A stretch of DNA of 64,000 nt from Saccharina japonica (GCA_008828725.1 MEHQ01003458.1:3836-67835), one strand, 5' to 3'. Shown: positions 23,601 through 36,800, numbered from the stretch's first letter. Notes: generated by a model not told the origin, from the letters alone. Translations and numbers: made by a program.

Positions 23601-26277
23601 TTCTTGGTGTAGTAGCATGCATAATACGGGGGAACGCAGCAGTGAACATAACCAAATATTATGTTGTAAGCATATATAGGGGGATACACAGTAGTACACG
23701 GTTTTTGGGTTCATCGTGGGACCTGATTAAGGTATGTATTACTATGGCCTCTCCCGTAATACTACAGTAGCTGTTGTACGAGTATTACTGCCTCCCCTAC
23801 CCTGCCCTACCCTACCCTACCCTACCCTACCCTACCCTACCCTACCCGCAACGGTGGGGACTGGTGCCGCCCCCGAACAGATGGACGCTATTCGGTCGGC
23901 CGAGGAGATGCAAAAGGAGCGGAGGCGGTCGGCAGCAGCATCGAAGGCGGGGGCGGCGGCGGCGGCAGAATACCTAGTGGGCAGGAAAAGGTACGCAAAA
24001 GCAGCAGCAACAAAAAAAGCATGCAAAGCTATGTGAAGCTAAACTAGACTATGCAAAGCTAAACGAAAAACTAGGCAAGACTTAACTAGTACGAGGTATA
24101 ATTAAACTGAATTGAACTGATCTGAACTAAAGCAAGACGCTGTGTGTCATTATTGACTTTTTGGTGTTGGTGTTGGTCAGCTTAGAACCCATTTCACTAT
24201 CAATACTCCAAACGTTATGCCGCACCAACTTCTAGCAATGCAGCCCCCAAAACAAAATCACGGCTGCGGTTCTAAGTTGTAAAGGGGTTGAGTACATGTC
24301 CGAGAGATAATGCTCCTTCGCTCTGTGGAAGAAAATACACCGAGGAATATACCCAAAAGTACCCTGGTATATATGTAACCACGTGCGATATATCCGGAAG
24401 TCAACTATTTTGTGACCCTGACCCTGCCCCCTGCCCCTCCCCCGCAGGGTCTATGGTCATACGACTACGGCCATGCATGACATGAGTACACTCCCCCCTC
24501 TGCGCCTAGACAAAGCTTATTGAGCGCCCAAATGTTGAAGGGTGAGTGTCTCTATAGGGAGTGGGAACGGTGCTCCGTCTCAAAAGAGATGCGTGGCCAC
24601 CATGTTCAAATTACCAAGGCAAACAACAAATGAGTACGCGCCCCCCCCCCCATCCCCTGCGCGATCATACGACTACGACCACGCATGACATGAGTACCCC
24701 TCCCCCCNNNNNNNNNNNNNNNNNNNNNNNNNNNNNNNNNNNNNNNNNNCCCCCCCCCCCCCCCCCTCGCCCTCTGCGCCTATCATACCCTTCCCACCCC
24801 TTCCCTCGTGTACCTCAAGGACTCGTACCGGTACCACCATCGCTGCACCGGCTTCTTCCTCCGGGCGACGGCCGGCTCCGACCGACCGTCGGGAGGCGGC
24901 TCCCGGCGAGGGCGGCCCCGCAGTTCCGTCGGTAGCTCCGTCGGTAACGGCGGCGGCGAGGCAACAGACACACCTTGGCAGCGGGTCGATGGCGGATTAT
25001 GGTGGTGGTGGTGGTGGTGGTGGTGATGGTGGGGCGGGGATGGCGGAGAACCGAGGTAGCTTCGAGCACGTGTCGAAGGGAAGCATGCTCTTGAGGCGGA
25101 TGGGCTGGACGGAGGGGCAGGGCCTGGGGCGTCGGTCGGACGGGAAGCTTCAACCGATCCAGGCGAGAGAGGCAGCGGGGCGTCTTTGTTTGTTTACGTT
25201 GGTGGTTGGGAGGGTGGGGGCGGGGGCGGGGGGCAGAGGGGGAGGGGAAGGTTAATGAGTGGTGGTGGTAGTGGTGGTGGTCATGGTAGTAGTGGTAGTG
25301 GTGGTAGTCATGGTAGTAGTGGTAGTGGTGGTGGTCATGGTAGTAGTGGTAGTGGTGGTAGTGGTGCTGGTGGTGTTATTGATTATGCTGTTGGTGTTGG
25401 TGTGGTCTTCGCGCGTTTTTCGGGGGAAATCGCGTTTTCACTTGTTGAACGGAATGATGGAGGAGAACTATCGAGGAAGAGTTGAAGAGGCTGGCGGTAT
25501 TACCGTCGTAGTGCATGTATGCGCCACGTTGTGTTTTTATATTATCGATTGATCTCTGTGTGGGCCAGCTGTACTGGCCCGATCCAATCGTCCTCTGCTT
25601 GCTTGCTATTGTTGTTGCTGTTCGTATTATCGCCGTTACTGTTCGTGTTATCGCTGTTGTTGTGGTTTGTTGGTGTAGCGGCTGCTCTTGCTCTTGATGC
25701 TGTTCTCAGTATGGCCACCGTCGTCGCCGTCCTCATCGTTGACATTGTTATTGGCACCGCAAGACCGCTTCCTGTCGCAACAGACCGCCCCTCCCCTCCC
25801 GCGCCCCTCCCTAACCCTTACCCCCAACCACCCCCCCGCCCCCCCCGCCTATCCGCCACACACCAGGTGGAAGCGTCGCCGCGAGGGGAACGTGCCGGGC
25901 TCGGGGCCGCGTCTGCGGGAGGTGGTGACAACCCCTTTTCCGTCGGCACTGACGGTCGCATCAGCAAGTGGGAGAAGAATGCGTACGAAAGGTTCGCGAG
26001 GCCCAGTCCTACCGGCCAGGGGTTCGGGGAGATGGCCGCGCGAGCCAGTGGGCGGCGGTCGGTGGCTGAAGGGGGCCGGTCAGAGGGGGAGGGGTGGAGA
26101 AGGGTGGGCCTGAGCGAAGAGGGGGGGGTAGGGGAGGGCGCGGGGGGGGGGAGGGCGCGGGGGGGGGGGGGGGGGGCTGTTTTGCGTCTTCCCCCCGCTG
26201 TCTTGGCCTGGCCGCGTGAGGGTATTTATTTAATACACACGAAAATGGAGAGGGGGAGAAAAAATAAAATAAAATGA
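20673..26277 (+). CDS. FHA and G-patch domain protein, AGGF1-like
   Basis: Exons are about 20673-21084, 21712-22509, 23881-23990, 24820-25162 and 25867-26277, with continuous phases. An Ala-rich N-terminal part precedes an FHA domain: [29 protein letters not shown], then SKSHLRIVN and [12 protein letters not shown]. The usual GSxNGT turn is GSKHGA. A Gly/Pro/Ala-rich insertion of about 120 residues splits the FHA fold before [15 protein letters not shown]. Exon 3 is Glu/Arg/Lys-rich. Exon 4 carries the G-patch ([20 protein letters not shown]) and exon 5 [11 protein letters not shown] and [11 protein letters not shown]. The FHA then G-patch order with the 'AGLG...W-K-ERF' tail is that of AGGF1 and related RNA-associated proteins. 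The 25162 donor is GC. The 5' start is uncertain and may be the continuation of the ankyrin exons. The final residues are low-complexity. Confidence 0.75.
23307..23511 (+). pseudogene. Orphan Aurora-like protein kinase exon inside an intron
   Basis: A 68-codon exon with acceptor tttctttcag and donor aag|gtgtgt. It encodes [33 protein letters not shown], then a helix E region ending VIHRDLK. These are the hinge and catalytic-loop start of Aurora-family kinases. The frame is intact. No exons for the Gly-loop, ATP-binding Lys, DFG or activation segment were found on this strand in the window. It sits in the 22510-23880 intron of the FHA/G-patch gene. It starts in phase 2 although that intron is phase 0, so inclusion would shift the frame. 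It is best read as a duplicated exon fragment or an assembly intrusion. A functional split kinase gene is unlikely. Confidence 0.65.
23704..23761 (+). mobile_element. Degenerate family C MITE end
   Basis: ggtatgtattactatggcct followed by ctcccgtaata resembles the right terminus of family C. The left arm is barely recognisable. Confidence 0.35.
23797..23847 (+). repeat. (CCCTA)n tandem repeat
   Basis: About nine CCCTA units with one CCCTG variant, directly upstream of the exon at 23881. On the coding strand they could serve as its polypyrimidine tract. Confidence 0.9.
24446..24500 (+). repeat. Family A repeat, short copy
   Basis: gtctatggtcatacgactac then catgcatgacatgagtac and a C-rich end. 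It is the first module of an A-B-A series running to the sequence gap. Confidence 0.7.
24515..24655 (+). repeat. Family B repeat, longer copy
   Basis: It runs from gcgcccaaatgttgaagggt through tgtctctatagggagtggga and gatgcgtggccac to aacaaatgagtacgcg and a C-tract. The 5' part also matches 41645-41764. Confidence 0.75.
24656..24768 (+). repeat. Family A repeat with C-tract interrupted by sequence gap
   Basis: gatcatacgactacgaccac, gcatgacatgagtac, then C-rich sequence, 42 N and more C. The tail length is therefore unknown. Confidence 0.65.
24708..24749. other. Assembly gap (42 N)
   Basis: Unknown bases inside the C-tract of a family A repeat. Sequence may be missing from the intron before the G-patch exon. 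Confidence 1.
25000..25375. repeat. GGT/AGT-rich tracts
   Basis: (GGT)n at 25000-25027 codes a poly-Gly run in the G-patch exon. A longer ggtggtagtggt/catggtagt tract at 25256-25372 lies in the following intron. Confidence 0.8.
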
Positions 26278-26812
26278 TCAGGTAACAGTAAATACTGGGA
26301 TGGTTGAGGGGGGGGGTGTACTCATGGCATGCATGACCGTAGTCGTTTGGCTATAGGCCCTCGCACCCCTACAATGCCGGGATGGAGCATGTCGGGTTTT
26401 CACCGACCAGGCAAGACAGACACCTGCTTGGGCCAATTGCGAGGCGCCGTGAAGTGTTGTTGGCCTGAGTCGCATGAAGGGCGAGCTGCATCCTACTAAG
26501 AACCGCTTGTGATGCGGGCTTTCTCGCATATGGATGAAGGACAGCGTCGAATTAATTGGGGGCTGCTTCGCCTCTTCCGCCGCTTTCTTGGCTGCGTGAG
26601 GGTGTTTATTTAGGGCACGAAAACGTAAAAGAAGGAGGGGGAGAGATTAAAAAACAAAAAAAATGATCGGGTAACAGGAGGTACTGGGATGTCGATGTTA
26701 CTCATCATGTCATGCATGGCCGCAGTCGTATGGCCATAGACCCTCGCATCCCTACAATGCCGAGACGGAGGACGTCGATATTTCACCGACCAGGCAGACA
26801 TGGGGGCGGATG
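26183..26812. repeat. Tandem duplication of gene 3' end plus family A repeat
   Basis: Two imperfect units, about 26183-26560 and 26563-26812. Each begins with cttccnccgct..cttggc..gcgtgagggtntttattta and continues with aatgatcnggtaacag and tactgggatg. Each then holds a minus-strand family A copy (26306-26545 and 26696-26800). The first unit overlaps the final codons of the FHA/G-patch gene. Confidence 0.7.
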
Positions 26813-28827
26813 TATATGGAATTGCGTTGCGCAGCCGCCGGGCTAAGTTCAGCTGTCTGCGGTGCTGCTGGCGTGATGTTGGTAGGGCCGGTTGAATAAT
26901 GTTGGTGTGTGCAGTGAGCGGTGTTGTTTTTGTTTGTTTGTTTAGCTCAGGAGAGCGGTGCATTTTTTGCGGCAAAGCAGCTCCGTGTTTTTGTTGCTTG
27001 CTTTTGTTTGTTTAGCTAAGAGTGGTGGTGTGCGTTTTGACCGCAGAGCTCCGTTTTTTTTGTTGTATGGAAGGTCTTTTTGTCGATGGGGGAGAGGCGA
27101 TAGGAGACGGTGCTTTTACATCGGGGTTTCCGCGGATCCTAACTGCACGTGTTTGTAAAAACTGACGTATTTTCAGAACGAGCAGCGATGACACCTGGCG
27201 TATTTGGGGGGTAGGCGCAGGGGTGTTCGTAGCTGGCGTTGTTTTTGTTAAGTCGCTGTTTGCCTGTATTTCCCCATGCGTGCACGGACGTTGATGACGA
27301 GGAGGAGGGGGGGGCTGGTTGTAATGAGGAGGAGGATGGTCGTGGCGGTGGTACTGATGACAGGGATGCTGAATTGTGATGATGATGATGATGATGATGA
27401 TGCTGATCAGGATGTTGGAGGTGTTGGTTATGACGATGATGATCAGTTGCCCTTGTTGGTAATGGGCCGTGATGATCATCGTCGGGTGTCTGTCGATTTC
27501 CTGGTCGCCGATCAGTGTGTGTTTGCGAAGAGGACCGCAGTGCCTTTTTTTGTGTGTATTTTCAGTCTACAGCAGCAGTAGTAGCTTTGGCCAGCCTCAT
27601 GACGAGTGGTAGCAACTACAGTACGGCGTTTTTCAGTAAGTCTAGCTTTGACAAGTCTCAATGAATGGTAGCAAATAGTACCACCGAGACGTTTTTTAGC
27701 AAGTCTAGCTTTGGCAAGCCTCATGAATGGTAGCAAAATAGAAGCACTGATGCGTTTTTCAGCTGTGACTCCTGTCGCGAGTCGCGCCGAACGGGTGCCA
27801 GAGGTCGCTCCACGACCCCTGCTGTTTAGGGTAAGACGGTTCAAATGGGGCGCGAAACGATTGCGAGATGACAAGTAAGTGCTGTGTGCTGTTTTTGTGC
27901 TGTTCTGGATTGCGTGTGTAGATACTCAAATGCGCTTTCGCAGCAAGTGCGATACGAGCAATTGTAAGGAAAGTATAAGCCGAGAGGGCGTTCTTTTAAG
28001 GCGTGCTGGTCTGATTGATGTACGTACGCACGTACCGGGACCGCTTGTCAGGAAGGAGAAGTGAAGCTGTACAACAGCAGTAATATGACGCTGCGTTTAA
28101 TGATTTTGATGGGGACAGGTGTAACGCACATGAATGATCACACAATGCAGGACACACTTCTAATATGTATGGTACTACGGTATTATTTCTCTCTGTTACG
28201 GATCACTTAGTGTAAGCATTGGATTGGATGAGGCCTCCTGCGCCGGCCAGTGGTCCCACCCAAATTTTGTACTGGTACTCCCTTACTGACCACTGGCGTG
28301 GAGTCCTGTTACCTCATCTCACCCAAACTTACGTTATTTGTTGTAGCAATACCTCCGTGCGCCGACAGAAAAGCCCTCCGCAAGAGCCTGTGGCAAACGG
28401 TAGATCGAACGCGTTGGCTCAGGTCTGCCCCCGTTGCCGTTTAGCCTCCGTTACCCTTCACTATTAGTGGCCCCAACATAGTATCGGGCCATTTTGTCTC
28501 CGTCTTCACGCCACCAATGGGCCTGATCTTGTTCGTTGATGATATCGCGAAACGCTTGCTCCAGGAGCATCTGCACGCAATGACTATCATGTAGAAAGAC
28601 AGAGTGTTCCCCCCCGTGCGCAGAGTACTGTGCCCATGCGCAGCGCGTACATCCGGTATTTACTATCGAAAATGAATGCTACTTATATACTTCGTATATG
28701 AGTAGTAATAAGTTGTAGCAGTAGGTGGGAACGCGGTGACTGAACGCTCTGCTTATACTTCGTCCCCGACGTACATACGTACACATTCTTTTAGCGTGGC
28801 GTGACATTTTGCAACCTCGTTTAGCAC
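26813..28827. other. Intergenic spacer, no gene supported
   Basis: It contains a (GAT)n-like run (27376-27402), the three-copy tandem repeat at 27582-27767 and unremarkable sequence. Open frames here match no family and lack exon structure. Confidence 0.5.
27582..27767 (+). repeat. Three-copy tandem repeat, about 62-bp unit
   Basis: Each copy contains agctttg(g/a)c(c/a)ag followed by tca(a)tgaatggtagcaa and gcgttttt/acgttttt then cag(c/t)aagtct. Copies begin near 27582, 27643 and 27706. Confidence 0.75.
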
Positions 28828-29112
28828 TAGAGTATATACATTCCACACCTCGCACAGATCACACAGATCATTCCCACTTCATGATCTACTCGTGTAGATA
28901 TTTCTAGGCAAATACACTCCCGATATTGTATGATCTAGGTCATGTTGCCGGGTGGGAGCGGTGTAATCTGCATGATCTACACAGTAGTAGCACATGCTTC
29001 GTGGGTTGGATCTGTAGTACTAATGTGCAGATAGATCCTGCACAACCTCTCACAGCGGCAGGTGATGAACTAGATATGTACTGTAGACAGATCATATAGA
29101 TCATAATCTGTC
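28828..29112. repeat. Family F, GATC-rich repeat
   Basis: It shares ttccacacct, acagatca, cattcccactt(c/g)atgat, gggttggatctg and gatcctgcacaac with 62655-63112 and in part with 49080-49405. The density of GATC and AGATCT-like words is high. Confidence 0.65.
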
Positions 29113-29456
29113 CGAGGTGTGTCCCACTATTCCCCTGTTTGTTGAGGGCCTCTATACATAAATGAGCAAATCTATTAATATGGTATTTTCCGCCTGTCTG
29201 TCTGAGCCCTCCTCTCCCATTCAAAAGCTCACAACCTCGTAGTTGTAGGCAGTTTTTCCATCAAACGGCCCCTAGAGGCAAACGCCCATATAGCGCGGGC
29301 AGCGGAAATCGGTAGCCGACACACACATACAACAGGCGGTTTTGTGGCAACGCTCGGCTTCTCCGGTGCCCTGTGCCTTGGGCTAGACGACCCACCCGAA
29401 CACCCCGTCGTGCGTACAACAATCGATCGTGCAAAAAGTCGGTTTCAACCCATTCA

Positions 29457-29532
29457 AAACTGAAAAAATGTCCCACACTAATTCCAAGTAGTGTGTCCTC
29501 AAATATATGGGACCAGTTCTTAAGGGGTTAAT
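29457..29532 (+). mobile_element. Family E MITE-like element
   Basis: aactgaaaaaatgtcccaca, attccaagtagt, then gggaccagttcttaaggggt and taa. It matches 60912-61000 closely. Confidence 0.7.
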
Positions 29533-30571
29533 CGAGCATCGTTCGTGCATTGCTCGCGTATGTCACCCACCACAACAAATAAACGTGGAATACAAAGGTG
29601 GGGTGACACCATAATTCAACACCACGCCTCAGCAATCATCACCAACCATCGTCATGGTAGTCTACTAGACTACCAAGACCGTTTTTTCTCTCTTTTCTTT
29701 TTCGGAAAATTAGTTATAATGCATTAGTGAAAACTCAATTCGGAAGAGTATAACTATTTCACGAGACTTGAGCATTTCCTATCTTCGATCACCGGCCGAG
29801 AAGCACCAACGCAACAGACACAGCCCCAACGCGGAAGCCGCACCCTGGAGGGACGGCCCGAACGACATTCCTTACCCTCAACGAGAGGCACACTACGTAG
29901 TATTGGATATCGTGTCGAAAGGTTTCGATATACCGACATGTCGAACTTTCGACGCATCCTATAAAACGTGTTCTGCCCCCCCCCTTCATCATCTCTTTCG
30001 GCATTTTGTTTGGTATGCTGACACTGAGCAAAAGGCTCCGATGATTAAACTATCGGAATCGTTCGTGTCGATTAGTTGTTTTTTTGTCTATCGGTATCAT
30101 ATCACACTCGATTTCTCGTTCGACACCCACCACTAAGGGGCACACACCGCGACCCCCCCCACCGTCCCGCTCAGCACTACATCAGCAGCTCGCTTCCCTG
30201 TGCTCACATACTGCGTATTTTGCTTCAAAGACACAACGTGTACCTGGTAACAAGCCCGTACGTAGCACGCACGATCGAAAATATCGCACGCAGCTTGCAA
30301 ATATGAGTTCCGACGAAAAAATCGATCTCACAGCTAAGGTGTCTATTTGTATATATACCAAAAAGGGGGGGGGGGGGGGCATGGAGCTTCTAGGTTCGCG
30401 CAAAACTGAAACCGTTTTGAAACTGTATTTTTTTCCAAGGAGGGTCGATTCTAAAACCAACCCCCCTATCTTAAGCTATACTGCCTGCAGTGATAGATCG
30501 CGTAGACGAAACGCTGATTACCCTTGCCCTCGATACTCTAATATAAGGTGTGTATCTCCGCCACCCCTAAC

Positions 30572-30614
<43 letters not shown>
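30572..30614. repeat. Poly(C) run of more than 40 bases
   Basis: An essentially pure C homopolymer about 270 bp beyond the stop of the minus-strand UMP-CMP kinase gene. It is poly(G) in the sense of that gene. The length may be unreliable. Confidence 0.9.
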
Positions 30615-30617
<3 letters not shown>

Positions 30618-30879
30618 CCCCCCCACCACACCCCCCCAAATCTTGCACGCGTAAATAAAACAAAAACAAAAACAACAGATCTCCCAAGAGCAAGCCTGTC
30701 CCCAAAGACACCCACCCCCCCCGCCCTCACCCTCATCCCCACCCTCACCCACTCCAATCGCACCGTCGAAAACACCCGCACAGCAGCCGCGTACACAACA
30801 AGCCTCTCATCCACGGCGACGAAAAAAAACAAGACAAAGGATCAAAGCCGCCCTCCGTCGGGTGCCGGCCCCCGAAGGG

Positions 30880-33800
30880 TCACCGCCGCGACGGCGAGGT
30901 GTGGCAGTGGACGCACTTCCACCCCCCTTCCCGCATCTCCCACACCCTCGTCTCCTGCACCGTTCCGCTACCGCTGCTCCGCGATCGCTCGCACGAGGAC
31001 ACCGCTGCCCCGCCGTTCAGCATGCGTACGGTTGGTCGCGAAAAGGAGAACATGCCTCCAGAAGGAGTTCCAGTCGAAGAAGGCGAGATTCTACTACTAC
31101 TGCTGCTGCTTTCGCTGGCGATCGTGGTGGTGGTGGTGGGTGGGGGGGTAGCCTTTCCGTCGTTGGAGGTGGCGGTCAACTCCTCCTCCAGAATTTCGGT
31201 CATGTCCGATACGCAAAGCTACCGGCCGTAAAAAAAAAAAAAAAAAAGGGGAGGCGGGACGAGGAATGGCGAGAGGAGCACACGTTTTGAAGGGTGAGAG
31301 AGCAGAGCGGCGGTCCGGACAGCGATGCGACGGGACTGGCTTCATTGGATTAGTTCAGTCGACGGACCGACATCAAAGGAGAAGACCTTGTGCTGTTACG
31401 GAGGACCATAATAAATAGGACCTAAAAGGACCTATGGTGGACACAAAAACCTACATATTTACCTATTTTTTTACTAACAAAATTTGGTCCTACTATGGCC
31501 CTCCGTGATAGTTAATAGGACCAAATAGTGTTAGTAAAAAAAGGAAAATATATAGTTGTTCGTGTGTACCGTAGGTCCTATTTACTATGGTGTCCCGTAA
31601 AGGCTTTCCCTGCGCACCAAGACCGGGAAGACGGCGAACACTTCTGCATCATCAGAATCTCAGTAAACCGAGCAACAAACCAGCCAAAAAAAAACACCAA
31701 CCAACCGACAGAACAGTCTGCCAGCTGGAACGACCAATCTAATCGACCAACCAACCAATCAATCAATCGACCTAACCCATAGCAAAGAACCCATCACCAA
31801 CCAAAATAAGCCAACAACGCTACGTACCAACCAAACACCAAAACAAAATATCAAACAAACAAACACACCATCGACTATGATAGAAACCACGAACCAACTG
31901 ACCAATCAACTGACCGACCAACCAATATCACCGACCGACCAATCAACCAACCTACCGACCGACCAACCAAATCAACAAACCAAATCAACAAACCAATCAA
32001 CTTGAACCAACCAACCAATAAAAAAAGCCAGCCAACCAACCAACCAATCAAATAAATCAGCCAACCAAATCAACCGCTAACCAACCAATCAAATTCACCA
32101 GCCAACCAAATCAACCGCCAACCAACCAATCAAACAACAAACCGAGCCAACCAACCAGCCAATCAACCAATCAGCGTGCGCCCACCTCCGCGTACGCCCC
32201 CAGGTCCCCGGCAAATGCCGCCTCCGCCGCCAGACGGTGTGCGTCCAGCACCTCCTTCTCGTGCGCCGGCCTGAGCCCCGACAGCACGTCCTGGAAGACA
32301 GACCGCACGTCTTGGTTCCCGTCGACGCGGGCCACCATGCCCTCGCGCTCGAACATGTCAACCACCTGATTTGTTGCGGCAAGAAAACGTCGGAGACAGC
32401 AAAAAAAAAATGGCGAAAAACGAAAACAGCACCGTTCAAAGCGGCCGCGGTGTACATATACGGGGTGTGTGGAATAAATCACATATATGTACATAGAGGC
32501 TTAAGGATTTGCAGATTGGTGCGTTTATTGTGAGTTTATCAAATATATACTTCGTACTAGGGAATAAGTGGCCCTCCCGCCCCCACGGCGGTAGGGCCAG
32601 ATTGAAGCAAGTAGTAATGGAGATGATAGAGGGTCGAAATAAATATAATAGGAATAAATAGGAAACAAATTGACGGCGAAGGTTAATAGGAGTACAAATA
32701 ATGGTGAAGAAAATAGAAACGATGGGGACATAAACACAACCAAAGATACAAGAGCTGCCAAACAGTTAGACTTTGCGCATAGGTTTCCTTTGTTTCCGTG
32801 GTTTTCTGCTTTCGGGAATGTTATGAGTGGTCAACGCTGAAGGTCATGCTGCACATTGTCGGATGGCAAAGATGATGATAATAATGATAAGATATAATAC
32901 GCTGAAGAAGACAGGAGAAGGCAAGAAACAATAACGAACATATAAACACAAGACTGTCAACCTGATAACTCCGGAATTCAAGAAGCGTAAACAACGTCGA
33001 CAGCTCTAGCACAAAGCGTGTAGGGGCAAACCTATCCTCGGTTGTCAATATTACAATGTCGGCGGATTTCCGAAGTCTAGATATAGGCCAACATACGAGT
33101 ATAAGCATCCGTGCATGAACACATACCTGCGTAAATATAAACGATCTTGCTCAACGACTGTGGCCTTGGCTAGGGTGAACAGTCACCGTCGCCAGTGTAC
33201 GAGAGAGTGCTGTGTGCTGTCTTACGTACTCATATATCACTCGTATACCTGCACATACATACTCGTACGAAGTGCTTCTTGGAGCCGGGTCGTGGATACC
33301 AAACAACAACACATATACTACTGTACGTCAACTCAACACTACTATGATACACCATCATCAGCACTTATACGAGTACCATCACCAGTGTGGTACGAGAGGA
33401 GAGTGTCTTATGAACTCGTATACTCGTACATATGATATATACCTGCACATACATACATCTTGTCGGAAGCGCCCGGTAACATCTTGTCGGAGATCACCGT
33501 AGGGATCTCCCATGCAAGTATCACCAATTCACCCTGTCATAAGATCTCCGTATCTTATCGTGCAAACCAGATCTCGTGTGATCAACAACCTGGCGTCTCT
33601 TCGACGCGTACACAGACAAGAAGGAAAGTGCCACAGGCTCAAGCTGTGAACCTGGAGCCCGTATTCATACTTGTATTCATACGAGTACGCATGTACGACG
33701 GGGATGCGTAGTTGATACCAGGTTCGTTCATACCAGGTACCAGACAGCACATACATACATACTCGTACATACGTCAAGTACTCGTACGACGACGGGGATA

Positions 33801-36800
33801 CTTGGTTTTTTATACCAGGTACGTATCATATACAAGAAAAAAATCGCATTTTTGACATTTTGACATATCGATCGACAAACCCAACGACTGCGTCATAAAC
33901 TCTGAACGCATCGCGCTGGTGAGGACCTCCGATCCACCCTACGAGCGTAGTGCCACAGTTCTCACGCCTCGGTCGATGATATGCGGAGGGCGCAGAGCAG
34001 GCGTCTGACGAAAACACAGTTGGCAGCTGAGTTCAAAACAGAACACGAAAACTCTATCCGATCGCAAGAACGAGTGTTTTAAGGTTTTTCGACGAAGACC
34101 GTCAGACGCCGCAAGCAACCGCTCGCCCCCTAGACTACGAATCGTAATGATACCTTCGAGGCCGCTATGTACACTTGCTGGCCTTGCCTGGTACGAAGGT
34201 CGTTAGTCGTGGACTCAGTCTATGTCGAGATCGAAGGTCAATCGTCGCATGCAGAATATATGTTCTATTTGTGGTTGATTTGGGAATTGGGCATCAAAGC
34301 GAACTGCTGTACGAAGATTTTTTTTTTCATCAGCGCTACTCTAAATTGCTATGATAAAGTGGGCATCAAAGATCACTTGATTAAAGTATTGTTTTTTGGG
34401 CATCAGACGAACTATATATAATAGATAGATATCATCAACAACTAATTACTACCAGGTATCATGCGAAGTATGTATATACAATCATAGGTTTCATATTTTT
34501 CGGAAACTTCCGCGAACGTTTTTTGGGGCCATCTACATATAATGGTTGGCGCAAGCAAACGACGTGTGTGTTGCTGAGTCTCGACTTTTTAATCGGTCGA
34601 GCTTACAGCTGACATTGCTGCAAGTAACTACCACGGTATATATATACCACGTATATATACGAGTATATATATATATATATATTTTGCACATCAGCAAATG
34701 ACATAGAACACAATACGAACGTGTGCACAAAAAATAGCTTGGCAGGTGGAGTAAACATGAGGGCCGGCTCTCACTGGAAGAGTCGTTTCCACGAACGTCT
34801 GCAAGCGCCTGTTGGCAGTTTCCAAGTTGTCGTCTGTTCGCCCGCTGCTCAGTCCCCTCGACAACAGCCGCTCCGTAAGCACGTCAGGAGGGCAGTCCAA
34901 GAACAAAACTCGCCGCAAGTCTGCGACCTCTCCCATGATGGAGTCCCATCCCTGTAGCAGCAGCAGCAACAGCGGCAGAATTTCAAGGGCGTGACGACAA
35001 CGCTTCGAGGGTGACGACAATGTTTTGTTTTGTCGTTGTTGCTGTTGTTTTTGTAGTAATAATTTAGGGGTTCATGGTCGTTTTCGTTTTCGTTTTTTGT
35101 TCTTGTTATTTTCGTTTTCGCTTTCGCTTTCGCTTTCGCTTTCGCTTTCGCTTTCGCTTTCGCTTTCGCTTTCGTTTTCGTATTGTTTTTCGTTTTCGTT
35201 TTCGTTTTTACTGTTTTCGTTATCGCTTTTCATTTTCGCTTTTGCTTTCCCCTTCCTTTTTGCCTTCCCTTTCCCATTTTCCATTTCCCTTTCATTCTCG
35301 TTTTAATCTCGCCTGGACGTTATCGCTGTTGCGCGGGAAGCCGTCAATAAGGAACCTCGAGGAAGGGCCGCACGCTTCCATCGCCGTCTTCAACAAGCCA
35401 AGGCTGATCGCCACCGGGACAATTCGACCGTCACGGATGTACTCGTCGATCAGCTGGCCGTTGCTAGAACCGCTCTCGCGCTCCTCCCGAAGCAGCTCTC
35501 CCGCCGAAAGGTGAACGTAGCTGTTTCGTTTCGTCGTGTTTTTCGAGGGGGAAAAAAACATAAATCAAACCACAATAAAAGGGGGAACGGTTGGGAGACG
35601 GGGGGTGGAGAGGGTGGTGTAAGGGGTCGATGCCGTGCGGCGACCCTTACGTCGGAACTGCGGTACTTTGCCACAGCAGAAAAGCAGCGCAGATTACTTA
35701 CGAAGTAGCTGCCTAAAGGTTGTCGTTCGGACATTCTCCCAGGCCTATGGTTGGTCCAGACGTGAGAGACTTCTTATAGTACGCAGTAGTAGACAGGGTG
35801 GCCCCAAAATAACCTGGCACGTGAGCATCAACATCAACAGTGGCGTGCCTCCCGCGCATGTCACGTCCAGCCGTTAAAAGCGGCGGTGACTCCGACTGAA
35901 GACGCTTGCCCCCCCCTCCCGCCTGAGCTGGAAGCAGACGCACAGCACGTAGGCGTCGTGATCGAGGCTGCACGCCTGCGTGACTCCACACCAACCGATT
36001 CGTCCATACCGAGTACCGAACACTGCACACTTTTTTGTTAGGTTAGGGGTGTTGTCTGGGTTGCAGGTCAGGGTTAGTCTGCGTTGAGGTTGGGCTAGGG
36101 TTGCTCGTATTTATACATTCTGCCTGGTACTCGTACAGGCGATGAACATTCCATTATTTCGGGAAAATTCAGGCCCAGGCATAGTCAGGCATATACCTGG
36201 TAGGTACGATGAAGGTACGCTATATGAAAGGAGGATGAAAAGAGGCAACGAGAGCAAAGAGAGAAAAAGGCGACAATCCGCCGAAAAACGCCGCAAAGCG
36301 AACGAGTGACCTCACACCGCACCAACACCACGCACAACCACAACACAACACAAACAACACAACACAAACACAAACCCAACCACAACACACATTCGATGCA
36401 TACGTGTACACTTCGGCCGGCCGGCCGGCCGGGGCCTCACCCATACTCCTTCGCGAGCCTCTCGCACTGCGTCCCTTTCCCTGAGCCCGGCCCTCCGAGA
36501 ACAAAGATGACCGGCGCCTTCCCGCCATGTTGAGCCTCCGCTACTGCCGACAGCCCTTCCTCCACAGCAGGGGCACCACCACCAACACCACCACCGCCAG
36601 CAGCAGCAGCAGCAGCAGCAGTAGCTGAAACCGTTACCGACGGCGTGTGGTAAGACCGACCGCGCCTCCCGGACCACCCGGGCGGCCCCGACGACGACGA
36701 CGACGACCCTGCCCCTGTCCCTGCGGCTGTGCCTCGGGGAGACGACGACAGCAGAGCCGCAGTAAGGATTGCTGTGGTGGCACCCCGAGAGGAACGACGG

